Assembly (NCBI RefSeq): GCF_051020765.1
Contig: NW_027469100.1
Location: 496,001 to 560,000, forward strand
DNA from: Lasioglossum baleicum
Lineage: Eukaryota; Arthropoda; Insecta; Hymenoptera; Halictidae
Length of the DNA: 64,000 nucleotides
Reading direction: 5' to 3'
In this document: positions 9,101-22,892 of the stretch, one piece after another
How the letters are laid out: each line of letters starts with the position of its first letter
Numbering within the stretch: position 1 is the first letter of the stretch
Program-made: the position numbers and the translations under genes
Notes under the pieces: generated by a model
What the model was told of the DNA's origin: nothing
The model's database searches: none
What the model saw: the letters and a program-made list of their open reading frames with translations, nothing else

Positions 9101-10168
9101 CGAATTTAACGCCAACTTCGTGATGCTGACTTCGCATCGGTGGCGAGTGCCGCCACAGTCGCCGCGTTTATTCTCCCTTGATAGTTGAGCGAATCGACTT
9201 GAAACTTCGAGGTTACGAATCCGACTCTACGTTTGGGTTTACATTTTCCATTAATTTTAAAGGGGGAGGGGGGGTTGGGGGGGATGGCGATGACAGACCA
9301 ATTGCGCACCTCCCCGCCACCATCGTCGCTACCGACGACCTCGACCTCGAGCCGAGCCGTGCCGAGCCGAGCGGGGCCGAAGGCCCGACGGGCTCCCGGA
9401 AAATTCGGAAAGGCGATATACCTTTAAACCCAGTTGGCCGTAACTTTCTCGATGACGTTAAATTAGTGAAAAATCAAAGTTTCTTTGTCGCCGTATAGCT
9501 CGAGAACGGGTCGACGGGTGCGGGCGAGAGTGGGCTCGTCGGACGGAGGACGCGGAGACGAAGGTTTACCGCGCGAAAAATTCGCGAAAATTCGCGAAAA
9601 ATTTTTTACGTGTGTATCGGTAACGCGCGTCGACCTCGGCGGAGGATAACTTACCGACCACCACCGGCAGTGGTCGGTAACGCTCGGGGGGTATAAGCTG
9701 CCACGTTAAAAATGAAACCCGAATTTCGGCGCTTCCACGGTTCAGGGCTGAAAAGGGCCGGAAAGAAAATAACTGATTCAAACGTTCGAATTTAACGCCA
9801 ACTTCGTGATGCTGACTTCGCATCGGTGGCAAGTGCCGCCACAGTCGCCGCGTTTACTCTCCCTTGATAGTTGAGCGAATCGACTTGTAACTTCGAGGTT
9901 ACGAATCCGACTCTACGTTTGGGTTTACATTTTCCATTAATTTTAAAGGGAGGGGGGGTTGGGGGGAGGATGGCGATGACAGACCAATCGCGCGCCTCCC
10001 CGCCACCATCGTCGCTACCGACGACTTCGACCTCGAGCCGAGCCGAGCCGAGCGGGGCCGAAGGACCGACGGGCTCCCGGAAAATTCCGAAAGGCGATAT
10101 ACCTTTAATTCCCAGTTGGCCGTAACTTTCTCGATGACGTCAAATTAGTGAAAAATCAAAGTTTCTTT
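6109..10168. repeat. Higher-order 6-mer alpha1 (4060 bp)
   Basis: Monomers U10-U15 start at 6109, 6785, 7466, 8134, 8802 and 9487, with lengths 676, 681, 668, 668, 685 and 682. The same length series recurs at 14773, 18833 and 57794 (the last with one 1 bp change). The match to alpha3 is at lag 12724 and begins at about 6082, right after a TGACGTTA variant that alpha3 lacks. It continues with scattered substitutions to about 11.4 kb. Private substitutions include the T at about 7622 (cggcggtgg) and ggcgggtgcc near 8466, both absent from the copy at 57794. Confidence 0.88.
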
Positions 10169-13100
10169 GTCGCCGTATAGCTCGAGAACGGGTCGACGGG
10201 TGCTGGCGAGAGTGGGCTCGTCGGACGGAGGACGCGGAGACGAAGGTTTACCGTCCGAAAAATTCGCGAAGATTCGCGAAAAATTTTTTACGTGTGCATC
10301 GGTAACGCGCGTCGACCTCGGCGGAGGATAACTTACCGACCACCACCGGCAGTGGTCGGTAACGCTCGGGGGGTATAAGCTGCCACGTTAAAAATGAAAC
10401 CCGAATTTCGGCGCTTCTACGGTTCAGGGCTGAAAAGGGCCGGAAAGAAATTAACTGATTCAAACGTTCGAATTTAACGCCAACTTCGCATCGGTGGCGA
10501 GTGCCGCCACAGTCGCCGCGTTTACTCTCCCTTGATAGTTGAGCGAATCGACTTGTAACTTCGAGGTTACGAATCCGACTCTACGTTTGGGTTCACATTT
10601 TCCATTAATTTTAAAGGGAGGGGGGGTTGGGGGGAGGATGGCGATGACAGACCAATCGCGCGCCTCCCCGCCACCATCGTCGCTACCGACGACTTCGACC
10701 TCGAGCCGAGCCGAGCCGAGCGGGGCCGAAGGACCGACGGGTTCCCGGAAAATTCCGAAAGGCGATATACCTTTAATTCCCAGTTGGCCGTAACTTTCTC
10801 GATGACGTCAAATCAGTGAAAAATCAAAGTTTCTTTGTCGCCGTATAGCTCGAGAACGGGTCGACGGGTGCGGGCGAGAGTGGGCTCGTCGGACGGAGGA
10901 CGCGGAGACGAAGGTTTACCGCGCGAAAAATTCGCGAAAAATTTTTTACGTGTGCATCGGTAACGCGCGTCGACCTCGGCGGAGGATAAGTTACCGACCA
11001 CCACCGGCAGTGGTCGGTAACGCTCGGGGGGTATAAGCTGCCGCGTTAAAAATGAAACCCGAATTTCGGCGCTTCCACGGTTCATGGCTGAAAAGGGCCG
11101 GAAAGAAAATAACTGATTCAAACGTTCGAATTTAACGCCAACTTCGTGATGCTGACTTCGCATCGGTGGCGAGTGCCGCCACAGTCGCCGCGTTTACTCT
11201 CCCTTGATAGTTGAGCGAATTGACTTGTAACTTCGAGGTTACGAATCCGACTCTAAAATTTGGGTTTACATTTTCCATTAATTTTAAAGGGGGAGGGGGG
11301 TTGGGGGGATGGCGATGACAGACCAATTGCGCACCTCCCCGCCACCATCGTCGCTACCGACGACCTCGACCTCGAGCCGAGCCGAGCAGAGCCGAGCGGG
11401 GCCGAAGGCCCGACGGGCTCCCTGAAAATTCGGAAAGACGATATGAGTTTAATTCCCAGTTGGCCGTAACTTCAAATCAAATAACTTAAAATCAAAGTTT
11501 CTTTGTCGCCGTATAGCTCGAGGACGGGTCGACGGGTGCGGGCGAGAGTAGGCTCGTCGGACGGAGGACGCGGAGACGAAGGTTTACCGTCCGAAAAATT
11601 CGCGAAGATTCGCGAAAAAGTTTTTACGTGTGCATCGGTAACGCGCGTCGACCTCGGCGGAGGATAAGTTACCGACCACCAGCGGTAGTGGTCGGTATGC
11701 GCGGGGGGTATAAACTGCCGCGTTAAAAATGAAACCCGAATTTCGGCACTTCCACGGTTCAGGGCTGAAAAGGGCCCGAAAGAAAATAACTGATTCAAAC
11801 GTTCGAATTTAACGTTTGGGTTTACATTTTCCATTAATTTTAAAGAGAGGGGGGGTTGGGGGGAGGATGGCGATGACAGACCAATCGCGCGCCTCCCCGC
11901 CACCATCGTCGCTACCGACGACTTCGACCTCGAGCCGAGCCGAGCCGAGCGGGTCCGAAGGACCGACGGGCTCCCGGAAAATTCCGAAAGGCGATATACC
12001 TTTAATTCCCAGTTGGCCGTAACTTTCTCGATGACGTCAAATTAGTGAAAAATCAAAGTTTCTTTGTCGCCGTATAGCTCGAGAACGGGTCGACGGGTGC
12101 GGACGTGAGTGGGCTCGTCGGACGGAGGACGCGGAGACGAAGGTTTACCGCGCGAAAAATTCGCGAAAATTCGCGAAAAATTTTTTACGTGTGCATCGGT
12201 AACGCGCGTCGACCTCGGCGGAGGATAAGTTACCGACCACCACCGGCAGTGGTCGGTAACGCTCGGGGGGTATAAGTTGCCGCGTTAAAAATGAAACCCG
12301 AATTTCGGCGCTTCCACGGTTCATGGCTGAAAAGGGCCGGGAAGAAAATAACTGATTCAAACGTTCGAATTTAACGCCAACTTCGTGATGCTGACTTCGC
12401 ATCGGTGGCGAGTGCCGCCGCAGTCGCCGCGTTTACTCTCCCTTGATAGTTGAGCGAATTGACTTGTAACTTCGAGGTTACGAATCCGACTCTACGTTTG
12501 GGTTTACATTTTCCATTAACTGTAAAGGGGGAGGGGGGTTGGGGGGATGGCGATGACAGACCAATTGCGCACCTCCCCGCCACCATCGTCGCTACCGACG
12601 ACCTCGACCTCGAGCCGAGCCGAGCAGAGCCGAGCGGGGCCGAAGGCCCGACGGGCTCCCTGAAAATTCGGAAAGGCGATATGCCTTTAATTCCCAGTTG
12701 GCCGTAACTTTCTCGATGACGTCAAATTAGTGAAAAATCAAAGTTTCTTTGTCGCCGTATAGCTCGAGAACGGGTCGACGAGTGCGGGCGAGAGTAGGCT
12801 CGTCGGACGGAGGACGCGGAGACGAAGGTTTACCGCGCGAAAAATTCGCGAAAATTCGCGAAAAATTTTTTACGTGTGCATCGGTAACCCGCGTCGACCT
12901 CGGCGGAGGATAACTTACCGACCACCAACGGCAGTGGTCGGTAACGCTCGGGGGGTATAAGCTGCCGCGTTAAAAATGAAACCCGAATTTCGGCGCTTCC
13001 ACGGTTCAGGGCTGAAAAGGGCCGGAAAGAAAATAACTGATTCAAACGTTCGAATTTAACGCCAACTTCGTGATGCTGACTTCGCATCGGTGGCGAGTGC

Positions 13101-14772
13101 CGCCACAGTCGCCGCGTTTATTCTCCCTTGATAGTTGAGCGAATCGACTTGAAACTTCGAGGTTACGAATCCGACTCTACGTTTGGGTTTACATTTTCCA
13201 TTAATTTTAAAGGGGAGGGGGGGTTGGGGGGGATGGCGATGACAGACCAATTGCGCACCTCCCCGCCACCATCGTCGCTACCGACGACCTCGACCTCGAG
13301 CCGAGCCGTGCCGAGCCGAGCGGGGCCGAAGGCCCGACGGGCTCCCGGAAAATTCGGAAAGGCGATATACCTTTAAACCCAGTTGGCCGTAACTTTCTCG
13401 ATGACGTTAAATTAGTGAAAAATCAAAGTTTCTTTGTCGCCGTATAGCTCGAGAACGGGTCGACGGGTGCGGGCGAGAGTGGGCTCGTCGGACGGAGGAC
13501 GCGGCGACGAAGGTTTACCGCGCGAAAAATTCGCGAAAATTCGCGAAAAATTTTTTACGTGTGTATCGGTAACGCGCGTCGACCTCGGCGGAGGATAACT
13601 TACCGATCACCACCGGCAGTGGTCGGTAACGCTCGGGGGGTATAAGCTGCCACGTTAAAAATGAAACCCGAATTTCGGCGCTTCCACGGTTCAGGGCTGA
13701 AAAGGGCCGGAAAGAAAATAACTGATTCAAACGTTCGAATTTAACGCCAACTTCGCATCGGTGGCGAGTGCCGCCACAGTCGCCGCGTTTACTCTCCCTT
13801 GATAGTTGAGCGAATCGACTTGTAACTTCGAGGTTACGAATCCGACTCTACGTTTGGGTTTACATTTTCCATTAATTTTAAAGGGAGGGGGGGTTGGGGG
13901 GAGGATGGCGATGACAGACCAATCGCTCGCCTCCCCGCCACCATCGTCGCTACCGACGACTTCGACCTCGAGCCGAGCCGAGCCGAGCGGGGCCGAAGGA
14001 CCGACGGGCTCCCGGAAAATTCCGAAAGGCGATATACCTTTAATTCCCAGTTGGCCGTAACTTTCTCGATGACGTCAAATTAGTGAAAAATCAAAGTTTC
14101 TTTGTCGCCGTATAGCTCGAGAACGGGTCGACGGGTGCTGGCGAGAGTGGGCTCGTCGGACGGAGGACGCGGAGACGAAGGTTTACCGTCCGAAAAATTC
14201 GCGAAGATTCGCGAAAAATTTTTTACGTGTGCATCGGTAACGCGCGTCGACCTCGGCGGAGGATAACTTACCGACCACCACCGGCAGTGGTCGGTAACGC
14301 TCGGGGGGTATAAGCTGCCACGTTAAAAATGAAACCCGAATTTCGGCGCTTCTACGGTTCAGGGCTGAAAAGGGCCGGAAAGAAAATAACTGATTCAAAC
14401 GTTCGAATTTAACGCCAACTTCGCATCGGTGGCGAGTGCCGCCACAGTCGCCGCGTTTACTCTCCCTTGATAGTTGAGCGAATCGACTTGTAACTTCGAG
14501 GTTACGAATCCGACTCTACGTTTGGGTTTACATTTTCCATTAATTTTAAAGGGAGGGGGGGGTTGGGGGGAGGATGGCGATGACAGACCAATCGCGCGCC
14601 TCCCCGCCACCATCGTCGCTACCGACGACTTCGACCTCGAGCCGAGCCGAGCCGAGCGGGGCCGAAGGACCGACGGGTTCCCGGAAAATTCCGAAAGGCG
14701 ATATACCTTTAATTCCCAGTTGGCCGTAACTTTCTCGATGACGTCAAATTAGTGAAAAATCAAAGTTTCTTT
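10169..14772. repeat. Higher-order 7-mer beta1 (4604 bp)
   Basis: Monomers U16-U22 start at 10169, 10837, 11505, 12066, 12751, 13436 and 14104, with lengths 668, 668, 561, 685, 685, 668 and 669. The third is the 561 bp short monomer. The block matches 25595-30197 at lag 15426, and 33593-38195. Similarity to the 25.4 kb copy starts at about 9995 and ends near 14894. One extra G in the G-rich tract near 14556-14562 makes U22 1 bp longer than its counterparts. Confidence 0.88.
11505..12065. repeat. Short monomer U18 (561 bp), third monomer of beta1
   Basis: Same deletion junction as U6 (near 11813). It differs from U6 in having gttaaaaatg rather than gttcaaaatg, and a loop variant (agcggtag) in the hairpin. 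The deletion fuses two minus-strand frames into a spurious 144-codon open frame. Confidence 0.93.
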
Positions 14773-17700
14773 GTCGCCGTATAGCTCGAGAACGGGTCGA
14801 CGGGTGCGGGCGAGAGTGGGCTCGTCGGACGGAGGACGCGGAGACGAAGGTTTACCGCGCGAAAAATTCGCGAAAAATTTTTTACGTGTGCATCGATAAC
14901 GCGCGTCGACCTCGGCGGAGGATAACTTACCGACCACCACCGGCAGTGGTCGGTAACGCTCGGGGGGTATAAGCTGCCGCGTTAAAAATGAAACCCGAAT
15001 TTCGGCGCTTCCACGGTTCAGGGCTGAAAAGGGCCGGAAAGAAAATAACTGATTCAAACGTTCGAATTTAACGCCAACTTCGTGATGCTGACTTCGCATC
15101 GGTGGCGAGTGCCGCCACAGTCGCCGCGTTTACTCTCCCTTGATAGTTGAGCGAATCGACTTGTAACTTCGAGGTTACGAATCCGACTCTACGTTTGGGT
15201 TTACATTTTCCATTAATTTTAAAGGGGGAGGGGGGGTTGGGGGGGATGGCGATGACAGACCAATTGCGCACCTCCCCGCCACCATCGTCGCTACCGACGA
15301 CCTCGACCTCGAGCCGAGCCGTGCCGAGCCGAGCGGAGCCGAAGGCCCGACGGGCTCCCGGAAAATTCGGAAAGGCGATATACCTTTAAACCCAGTTGGC
15401 CGTAACTTTCTCGATGACGTCAAATTAGTGATAAATCAAACTTTCTTTGTCGCCGTATAGCTCGAGAACGGGTCGACGGGTGCGGACGAGAGTAGGCTCA
15501 TCGGACGGAGGACGCGGAGACGAAGGTTTACCGCGCGAAAAATTCGCGAAAATTCGCGAAAAATTTTTTACGTGTGCATCGATAACGCGCGTCGACCTCG
15601 GCGGAGGATAACTTACCGACCACCACCGGCAGTGATCGGTAACCCTCGGGGGGTATAAGCTGCCGCGTTAAAAATGAAACCCGAATTTCGGCGCTTCCAC
15701 GGTTCAGGGCTGAAAAGGGCCGGAAAGAAAATAACTGATTCAAACGTTCGAATTTAACGCCAACTTCGTGATGCTGACTTCGCATCGGTGGCGAGTGCCC
15801 CCACAGTCGCCGCGTTTACTCTCCCTTGATAGTTGAGCGAATCGACTTGTAACTTCGAGGTTACGAATCCGACTCTACGTTTGGGTTTACATTTTCCATT
15901 AATTTTAAAGGGAGGGGGGGTTGGGGGGAGGATGGCGATGACAGACCAATCGCGCGCCTCCCCGCCACCATCGTCGCTACCGACGACTTCGACCTCGAGC
16001 CGAGCCGAGCCGAGCGGGGCCGAAGGACCGACGGGCTCCCGGAAAATTCCGAAGGCGATATACCTTTAATTCCCAGTTGGCCGTAACTTTCTCGATGACG
16101 TCAAATTAGTGAAAAATCAAAGTTTCTTTGTCGCCGTATAGCTCGAGAACGGGTCGACGGGTGCTGGCGAGAGTGGGCTCGTCGGACGGAGGACGCGGAG
16201 ACGAAGGTTTACCGTCCGAAAAATTCGCGAAGATTCGCGAAAAATTTTTTACGTGTGCATCGGTAACGCGCGTCGACCTCGGCGGAGGATAACTTACCGA
16301 CCACCACCGGCAGTGGTCGGTAACGCTCGGGGGGTATAAGCTGCCACGTTAAAAATGAAACCCGAATTTCGGCGCTTCTACGGTTCAGGGCTGAAAAGGG
16401 CCGGAAAGAAAATAACTGATTCAAACGTTCGAATTTAACGCCAACTTCGCATCGGTGGCGAGTGCCGCCACAGTCGCCGCGTTTACTCTCCCTTGATAGT
16501 TGAGCGAATCGACTTGTAACTTCGAGGTTACGAATCCGACTCTACGTTTGGGTTTACATTTTCCATTAATTTTAAAGGGAGGGGGGGTTGGGGGGAGGAT
16601 GGCGATGACAGACCAATCGCGCGCCTCCCCGCCACCATCGTCGCTACCGACGACTTCGACCTCGAGCCGAGCCGAGCCGAGCGGGGCCGAAGGACCGACG
16701 GGTTCCCGGAAAATTCCGAAAGGCGATATACCTTTAATTCCCAGTTGGCCGTAACTTTCTCGATGACGTCAAATTAGTGAAAAATCAAAGTTTCTTTGTC
16801 GCCGTATAGCTCGAGAACGGGTCGACGGGTGCGGGCGAGAGTGGGCTCGTCGGACGGAGGACGCGGAGACGAAGGTTTACCGCGCGAAAAATTCGCGAAA
16901 AATTTTTTACGTGTGCATCGGTAACGCGCGTCGACCTCGGCGGAGGATAAGTTACCGACCACCACCGGCAGTGGTCGGTAACGCTCGGGGGGTATAAGCT
17001 GCCGCGTTAAAAATGAAACCCGAATTTCGGCGCTTCCACGGTTCATGGCTGAAAAGGGCCGGAAAGAAAATAACTGATTCAAACGTTCGAATTTAACGCC
17101 AACTTCGTGATGCTGACTTCGCATCGGTGGCGAGTGCCGCCACAGTCGCCGCGTTTACTCTCCCTTGATAGTTGAGCGAATTGACTTGTAACTTCGAGGT
17201 TACGAATCCGACTCTAAAATTTGGGTTTACATTTTCCATTAATTTTAAAGGGTGAGGGGGGTTGGGGGGATGGCGATGACAGACCAATTGCGCACCTCCC
17301 CGCCACCATCGTCGCTACCGACGACCTCGACCTCGAGCCGAGCCGAGCAGAGCCGAGCGGGGCCGAAGGCCCGACGGGCTCCCTGAAAATTCGGAAAGAC
17401 GATATGAGTTTAATTCCCAGTTGGCCGTAACTTCAAATCAAATAACTTAAAATCAAAGTTTCTTTGTCGCCGTATAGCTCGAGAACGGGTCGACGGGTGC
17501 GGGCGAGAGTAGGCTGGTCGGACGGAGGACGCGGAGACGAAGGTTTACCGTCCGAAAAATTCGCGAAGATTCGCGAAAAAGTTTTTACGTGTGCATCGGT
17601 AACGCGCGTCGACCTCGGCGGAGGATAAGTTACCGACCACCAGCGGTAGTGGTCGGTATGCGCGGGGGGTATAAACTGCCGCGTTAAAACTGAAACCCGA

Positions 17701-18832
17701 ATTTCGGCACTTCCACGGTTCAGGGCTGAAAAGGGCCGGAAAGAAAATAACTGATTCAAACGTTCGAATTTAACGCCAACTTCGTGATGCTGACTTCGCA
17801 TCGGTGGCGAGTGCCGCCACAGTCGCCGCGTTTACTCTCCCTTGATAGTTGAGCGAATTGACTTGTAACTTCGAGGTTACGAATCCGACTCTAAAATTTG
17901 GGTTTACATTTTCCATTAATTTTAAAGGGGGAGGGGGGTTGGGGGGATGGCGATGACAGACCAATTGCGCACCTCCCCGCCACCATCGTCGCTACCGACG
18001 ACCTCGACCTCGAGCCGAGCCGAGCAGAGCCGAGCGGGGCCGAAGGCCCGACGGGCTCCCTGAAAATTCGGAAAGGCGATATGCCTTTAATTCCCAGTTG
18101 GCCGTAACTTTCTCGATGACGTCAAATTAGTGAAAAATCAAAGTTTCTTTGTCGCCGTGTAGCTCGAGAACGGGTCGACGAGTGCGGGCGAGAGTAGGCT
18201 CGTCGGACGGAGGACGCGGAGACGAAGGTTTACCGCGCGAAAAATTCGCGAAAATTCGCGAAAAATTTTTTACGTGTGCATCGGTAACGCGCGTCGACCT
18301 CGGCGGAGGATAACTTACCGACCACCAACGGCAGTGGTCGGTAACGCTCGGGGGGTATAAGCTGCCGCGTTAAAAATGAAACCCGAATTTCGGCGCTTCC
18401 ACGGTTCAGGGCTGAAAAGGGCCGGAAAGAAAATAACTGATTCAAACGTTCGAATTTAACGCCAACTTCGTGATGCTGACTTCGCATCGGTGGCGAGTGC
18501 CGCCACAGTCGCCGCGTTTATTCTCCCTTGATAGTTGAGCGAATCGACTTGAAACTTCGAGGTTACGAATCCGACTCTACGTTTGGGTTTACATTTTCCA
18601 TTAATTTTAAAGGGGGAGGGGGGGTTGGGGGGGATGGCGATGACAGACCAATTGCGCACCTCCCCGCCACCATCGTCGCTACCGACGACCTCGACCTCGA
18701 GCCGAGCCGAGCCGAGCGGGGCCGAAGGACCGACGGGTTCCCGGAAAATTCCGAAAGGCGATATACCTTTAATTCCCAGTTGGCCGTAACTTTCTCGATG
18801 ACGTCAAATTAGTGAAAAATCAAAGTTTCTTT
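14773..18832. repeat. Higher-order 6-mer alpha2 (4060 bp)
   Basis: Monomers U23-U28 start at 14773, 15449, 16130, 16798, 17466 and 18151. From 14631 to 17834 the sequence equals 18691-21894 at lag 4060, and I noticed no difference. At 17835 (C here, T at 21895) the identity ends. The remaining part (second half of U27 and U28) instead matches U36-U37 at lag 6086, including a rare gccgtgtag start at 18151 and 24237. So alpha2 is a mosaic whose tail came from another lineage of the array. Confidence 0.88.
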
Positions 18833-21800
18833 GTCGCCGTATAGCTCGAGAACGGGTCGACGGGTGCGGGCGAGAGTGGGCTCGTCGGACGGAGGACGCG
18901 GAGACGAAGGTTTACCGCGCGAAAAATTCGCGAAAAATTTTTTACGTGTGCATCGATAACGCGCGTCGACCTCGGCGGAGGATAACTTACCGACCACCAC
19001 CGGCAGTGGTCGGTAACGCTCGGGGGGTATAAGCTGCCGCGTTAAAAATGAAACCCGAATTTCGGCGCTTCCACGGTTCAGGGCTGAAAAGGGCCGGAAA
19101 GAAAATAACTGATTCAAACGTTCGAATTTAACGCCAACTTCGTGATGCTGACTTCGCATCGGTGGCGAGTGCCGCCACAGTCGCCGCGTTTACTCTCCCT
19201 TGATAGTTGAGCGAATCGACTTGTAACTTCGAGGTTACGAATCCGACTCTACGTTTGGGTTTACATTTTCCATTAATTTTAAAGGGGGAGGGGGGGTTGG
19301 GGGGGATGGCGATGACAGACCAATTGCGCACCTCCCCGCCACCATCGTCGCTACCGACGACCTCGACCTCGAGCCGAGCCGTGCCGAGCCGAGCGGAGCC
19401 GAAGGCCCGACGGGCTCCCGGAAAATTCGGAAAGGCGATATACCTTTAAACCCAGTTGGCCGTAACTTTCTCGATGACGTCAAATTAGTGATAAATCAAA
19501 CTTTCTTTGTCGCCGTATAGCTCGAGAACGGGTCGACGGGTGCGGACGAGAGTAGGCTCATCGGACGGAGGACGCGGAGACGAAGGTTTACCGCGCGAAA
19601 AATTCGCGAAAATTCGCGAAAAATTTTTTACGTGTGCATCGATAACGCGCGTCGACCTCGGCGGAGGATAACTTACCGACCACCACCGGCAGTGATCGGT
19701 AACCCTCGGGGGGTATAAGCTGCCGCGTTAAAAATGAAACCCGAATTTCGGCGCTTCCACGGTTCAGGGCTGAAAAGGGCCGGAAAGAAAATAACTGATT
19801 CAAACGTTCGAATTTAACGCCAACTTCGTGATGCTGACTTCGCATCGGTGGCGAGTGCCCCCACAGTCGCCGCGTTTACTCTCCCTTGATAGTTGAGCGA
19901 ATCGACTTGTAACTTCGAGGTTACGAATCCGACTCTACGTTTGGGTTTACATTTTCCATTAATTTTAAAGGGAGGGGGGGTTGGGGGGAGGATGGCGATG
20001 ACAGACCAATCGCGCGCCTCCCCGCCACCATCGTCGCTACCGACGACTTCGACCTCGAGCCGAGCCGAGCCGAGCGGGGCCGAAGGACCGACGGGCTCCC
20101 GGAAAATTCCGAAGGCGATATACCTTTAATTCCCAGTTGGCCGTAACTTTCTCGATGACGTCAAATTAGTGAAAAATCAAAGTTTCTTTGTCGCCGTATA
20201 GCTCGAGAACGGGTCGACGGGTGCTGGCGAGAGTGGGCTCGTCGGACGGAGGACGCGGAGACGAAGGTTTACCGTCCGAAAAATTCGCGAAGATTCGCGA
20301 AAAATTTTTTACGTGTGCATCGGTAACGCGCGTCGACCTCGGCGGAGGATAACTTACCGACCACCACCGGCAGTGGTCGGTAACGCTCGGGGGGTATAAG
20401 CTGCCACGTTAAAAATGAAACCCGAATTTCGGCGCTTCTACGGTTCAGGGCTGAAAAGGGCCGGAAAGAAAATAACTGATTCAAACGTTCGAATTTAACG
20501 CCAACTTCGCATCGGTGGCGAGTGCCGCCACAGTCGCCGCGTTTACTCTCCCTTGATAGTTGAGCGAATCGACTTGTAACTTCGAGGTTACGAATCCGAC
20601 TCTACGTTTGGGTTTACATTTTCCATTAATTTTAAAGGGAGGGGGGGTTGGGGGGAGGATGGCGATGACAGACCAATCGCGCGCCTCCCCGCCACCATCG
20701 TCGCTACCGACGACTTCGACCTCGAGCCGAGCCGAGCCGAGCGGGGCCGAAGGACCGACGGGTTCCCGGAAAATTCCGAAAGGCGATATACCTTTAATTC
20801 CCAGTTGGCCGTAACTTTCTCGATGACGTCAAATTAGTGAAAAATCAAAGTTTCTTTGTCGCCGTATAGCTCGAGAACGGGTCGACGGGTGCGGGCGAGA
20901 GTGGGCTCGTCGGACGGAGGACGCGGAGACGAAGGTTTACCGCGCGAAAAATTCGCGAAAAATTTTTTACGTGTGCATCGGTAACGCGCGTCGACCTCGG
21001 CGGAGGATAAGTTACCGACCACCACCGGCAGTGGTCGGTAACGCTCGGGGGGTATAAGCTGCCGCGTTAAAAATGAAACCCGAATTTCGGCGCTTCCACG
21101 GTTCATGGCTGAAAAGGGCCGGAAAGAAAATAACTGATTCAAACGTTCGAATTTAACGCCAACTTCGTGATGCTGACTTCGCATCGGTGGCGAGTGCCGC
21201 CACAGTCGCCGCGTTTACTCTCCCTTGATAGTTGAGCGAATTGACTTGTAACTTCGAGGTTACGAATCCGACTCTAAAATTTGGGTTTACATTTTCCATT
21301 AATTTTAAAGGGTGAGGGGGGTTGGGGGGATGGCGATGACAGACCAATTGCGCACCTCCCCGCCACCATCGTCGCTACCGACGACCTCGACCTCGAGCCG
21401 AGCCGAGCAGAGCCGAGCGGGGCCGAAGGCCCGACGGGCTCCCTGAAAATTCGGAAAGACGATATGAGTTTAATTCCCAGTTGGCCGTAACTTCAAATCA
21501 AATAACTTAAAATCAAAGTTTCTTTGTCGCCGTATAGCTCGAGAACGGGTCGACGGGTGCGGGCGAGAGTAGGCTGGTCGGACGGAGGACGCGGAGACGA
21601 AGGTTTACCGTCCGAAAAATTCGCGAAGATTCGCGAAAAAGTTTTTACGTGTGCATCGGTAACGCGCGTCGACCTCGGCGGAGGATAAGTTACCGACCAC
21701 CAGCGGTAGTGGTCGGTATGCGCGGGGGGTATAAACTGCCGCGTTAAAACTGAAACCCGAATTTCGGCACTTCCACGGTTCAGGGCTGAAAAGGGCCGGA

Positions 21801-22892
21801 AAGAAAATAACTGATTCAAACGTTCGAATTTAACGCCAACTTCGTGATGCTGACTTCGCATCGGTGGCGAGTGCCGCCACAGTCGCCGCGTTTATTCTCC
21901 CTTGATAGTTGAGCGAATCGACTTGAAACTTCGAGGTTACGAATCCGACTCTACGTTTGGGTTTACATTTTCCATTAATTTTAAAGGGGGAGGGGGGGTT
22001 GGGGGGGATGGCGATGACAGACCAATTGCGCACCTCCCCGCCACCATCGTCGCTACCGACGACCTCGACCTCGAGCCGAGCCGTGCCGAGCCGAGCGGGG
22101 CCGAAGGCCCGACGGGCTCCCGGAAAATTCGGAAAGGCGATATACCTTTAAACCCAGTTGGCCGTAACTTTCTCGATGACGTTAAATTAGTGAAAAATCA
22201 AAGTTTCTTTGTCGCCGTATAGCTCGAGAACGGGTCGACGGGTGCGGGCGAGAGTGGGCTCGTCGGACGGAGGACGCGGAGACGAAGGTTTACCGCGCGA
22301 AAAATTCGCGAAAATTCGCGAAAAATTTTTTACGTGTGTATCGGTAACGCGCGTCGACCTCGGCGGAGGATAACTTACCGACCACCACCGGCAGTGGTCG
22401 GTAACGCTCGGGGGGTATAAGCTGCCACGTTAAAAATGAAACCCGAATTTCGGCGCTTCCACGGTTCAGGGCTGAAAAGGGCCGGAAAGAAAATAACTGA
22501 TTCAAACGTTCGAATTTAACGCCAACTTCGTGATGCTGACTTCGCATCGGTGGCAAGTGCCGCCACAGTCGCCGCGTTTACTCTCCCTTGATAGTTGAGC
22601 GAATCGACTTGTAACTTCGAGGTTACGAATCCGACTCTACGTTTGGGTTTACATTTTCCATTAATTTTAAAGGGAGGGGGGGTTGGGGGGAGGATGGCGA
22701 TGACAGACCAATCGCTCGCCTCCCCGCCACCATCGTCGCTACCGACGACTTCGACCTCGAGCCGAGCCGAGCCGAGCGGGGCCGAAGGACCGACGGGCTC
22801 CCGGAAAATTCCGAAAGGCGATATACCTTTAATTCCCAGTTGGCCGTAACTTTCTCGATGACGTCAAATTAGTGAAAAATCAAAGTTTCTTT
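18833..22892. repeat. Higher-order 6-mer alpha3 (4060 bp)
   Basis: Monomers U29-U34 start at 18833, 19509, 20190, 20858, 21526 and 22211. It is in direct tandem with alpha2, and its last two monomers keep the alpha1 type (match to 8769-9860 at lag 12724). It ends in a monomer carrying a tcgctcgcc variant at about 22712-22720, which is shared with 13921-13930 but not with alpha1. Confidence 0.88.

Noticed and set aside
11472..11906. 144-codon minus-strand frame, the longest in the window
   Set aside because: It exists only because the ~120 bp deletion in the short monomer joins two frames. The full-length monomers of the same class do not have it.
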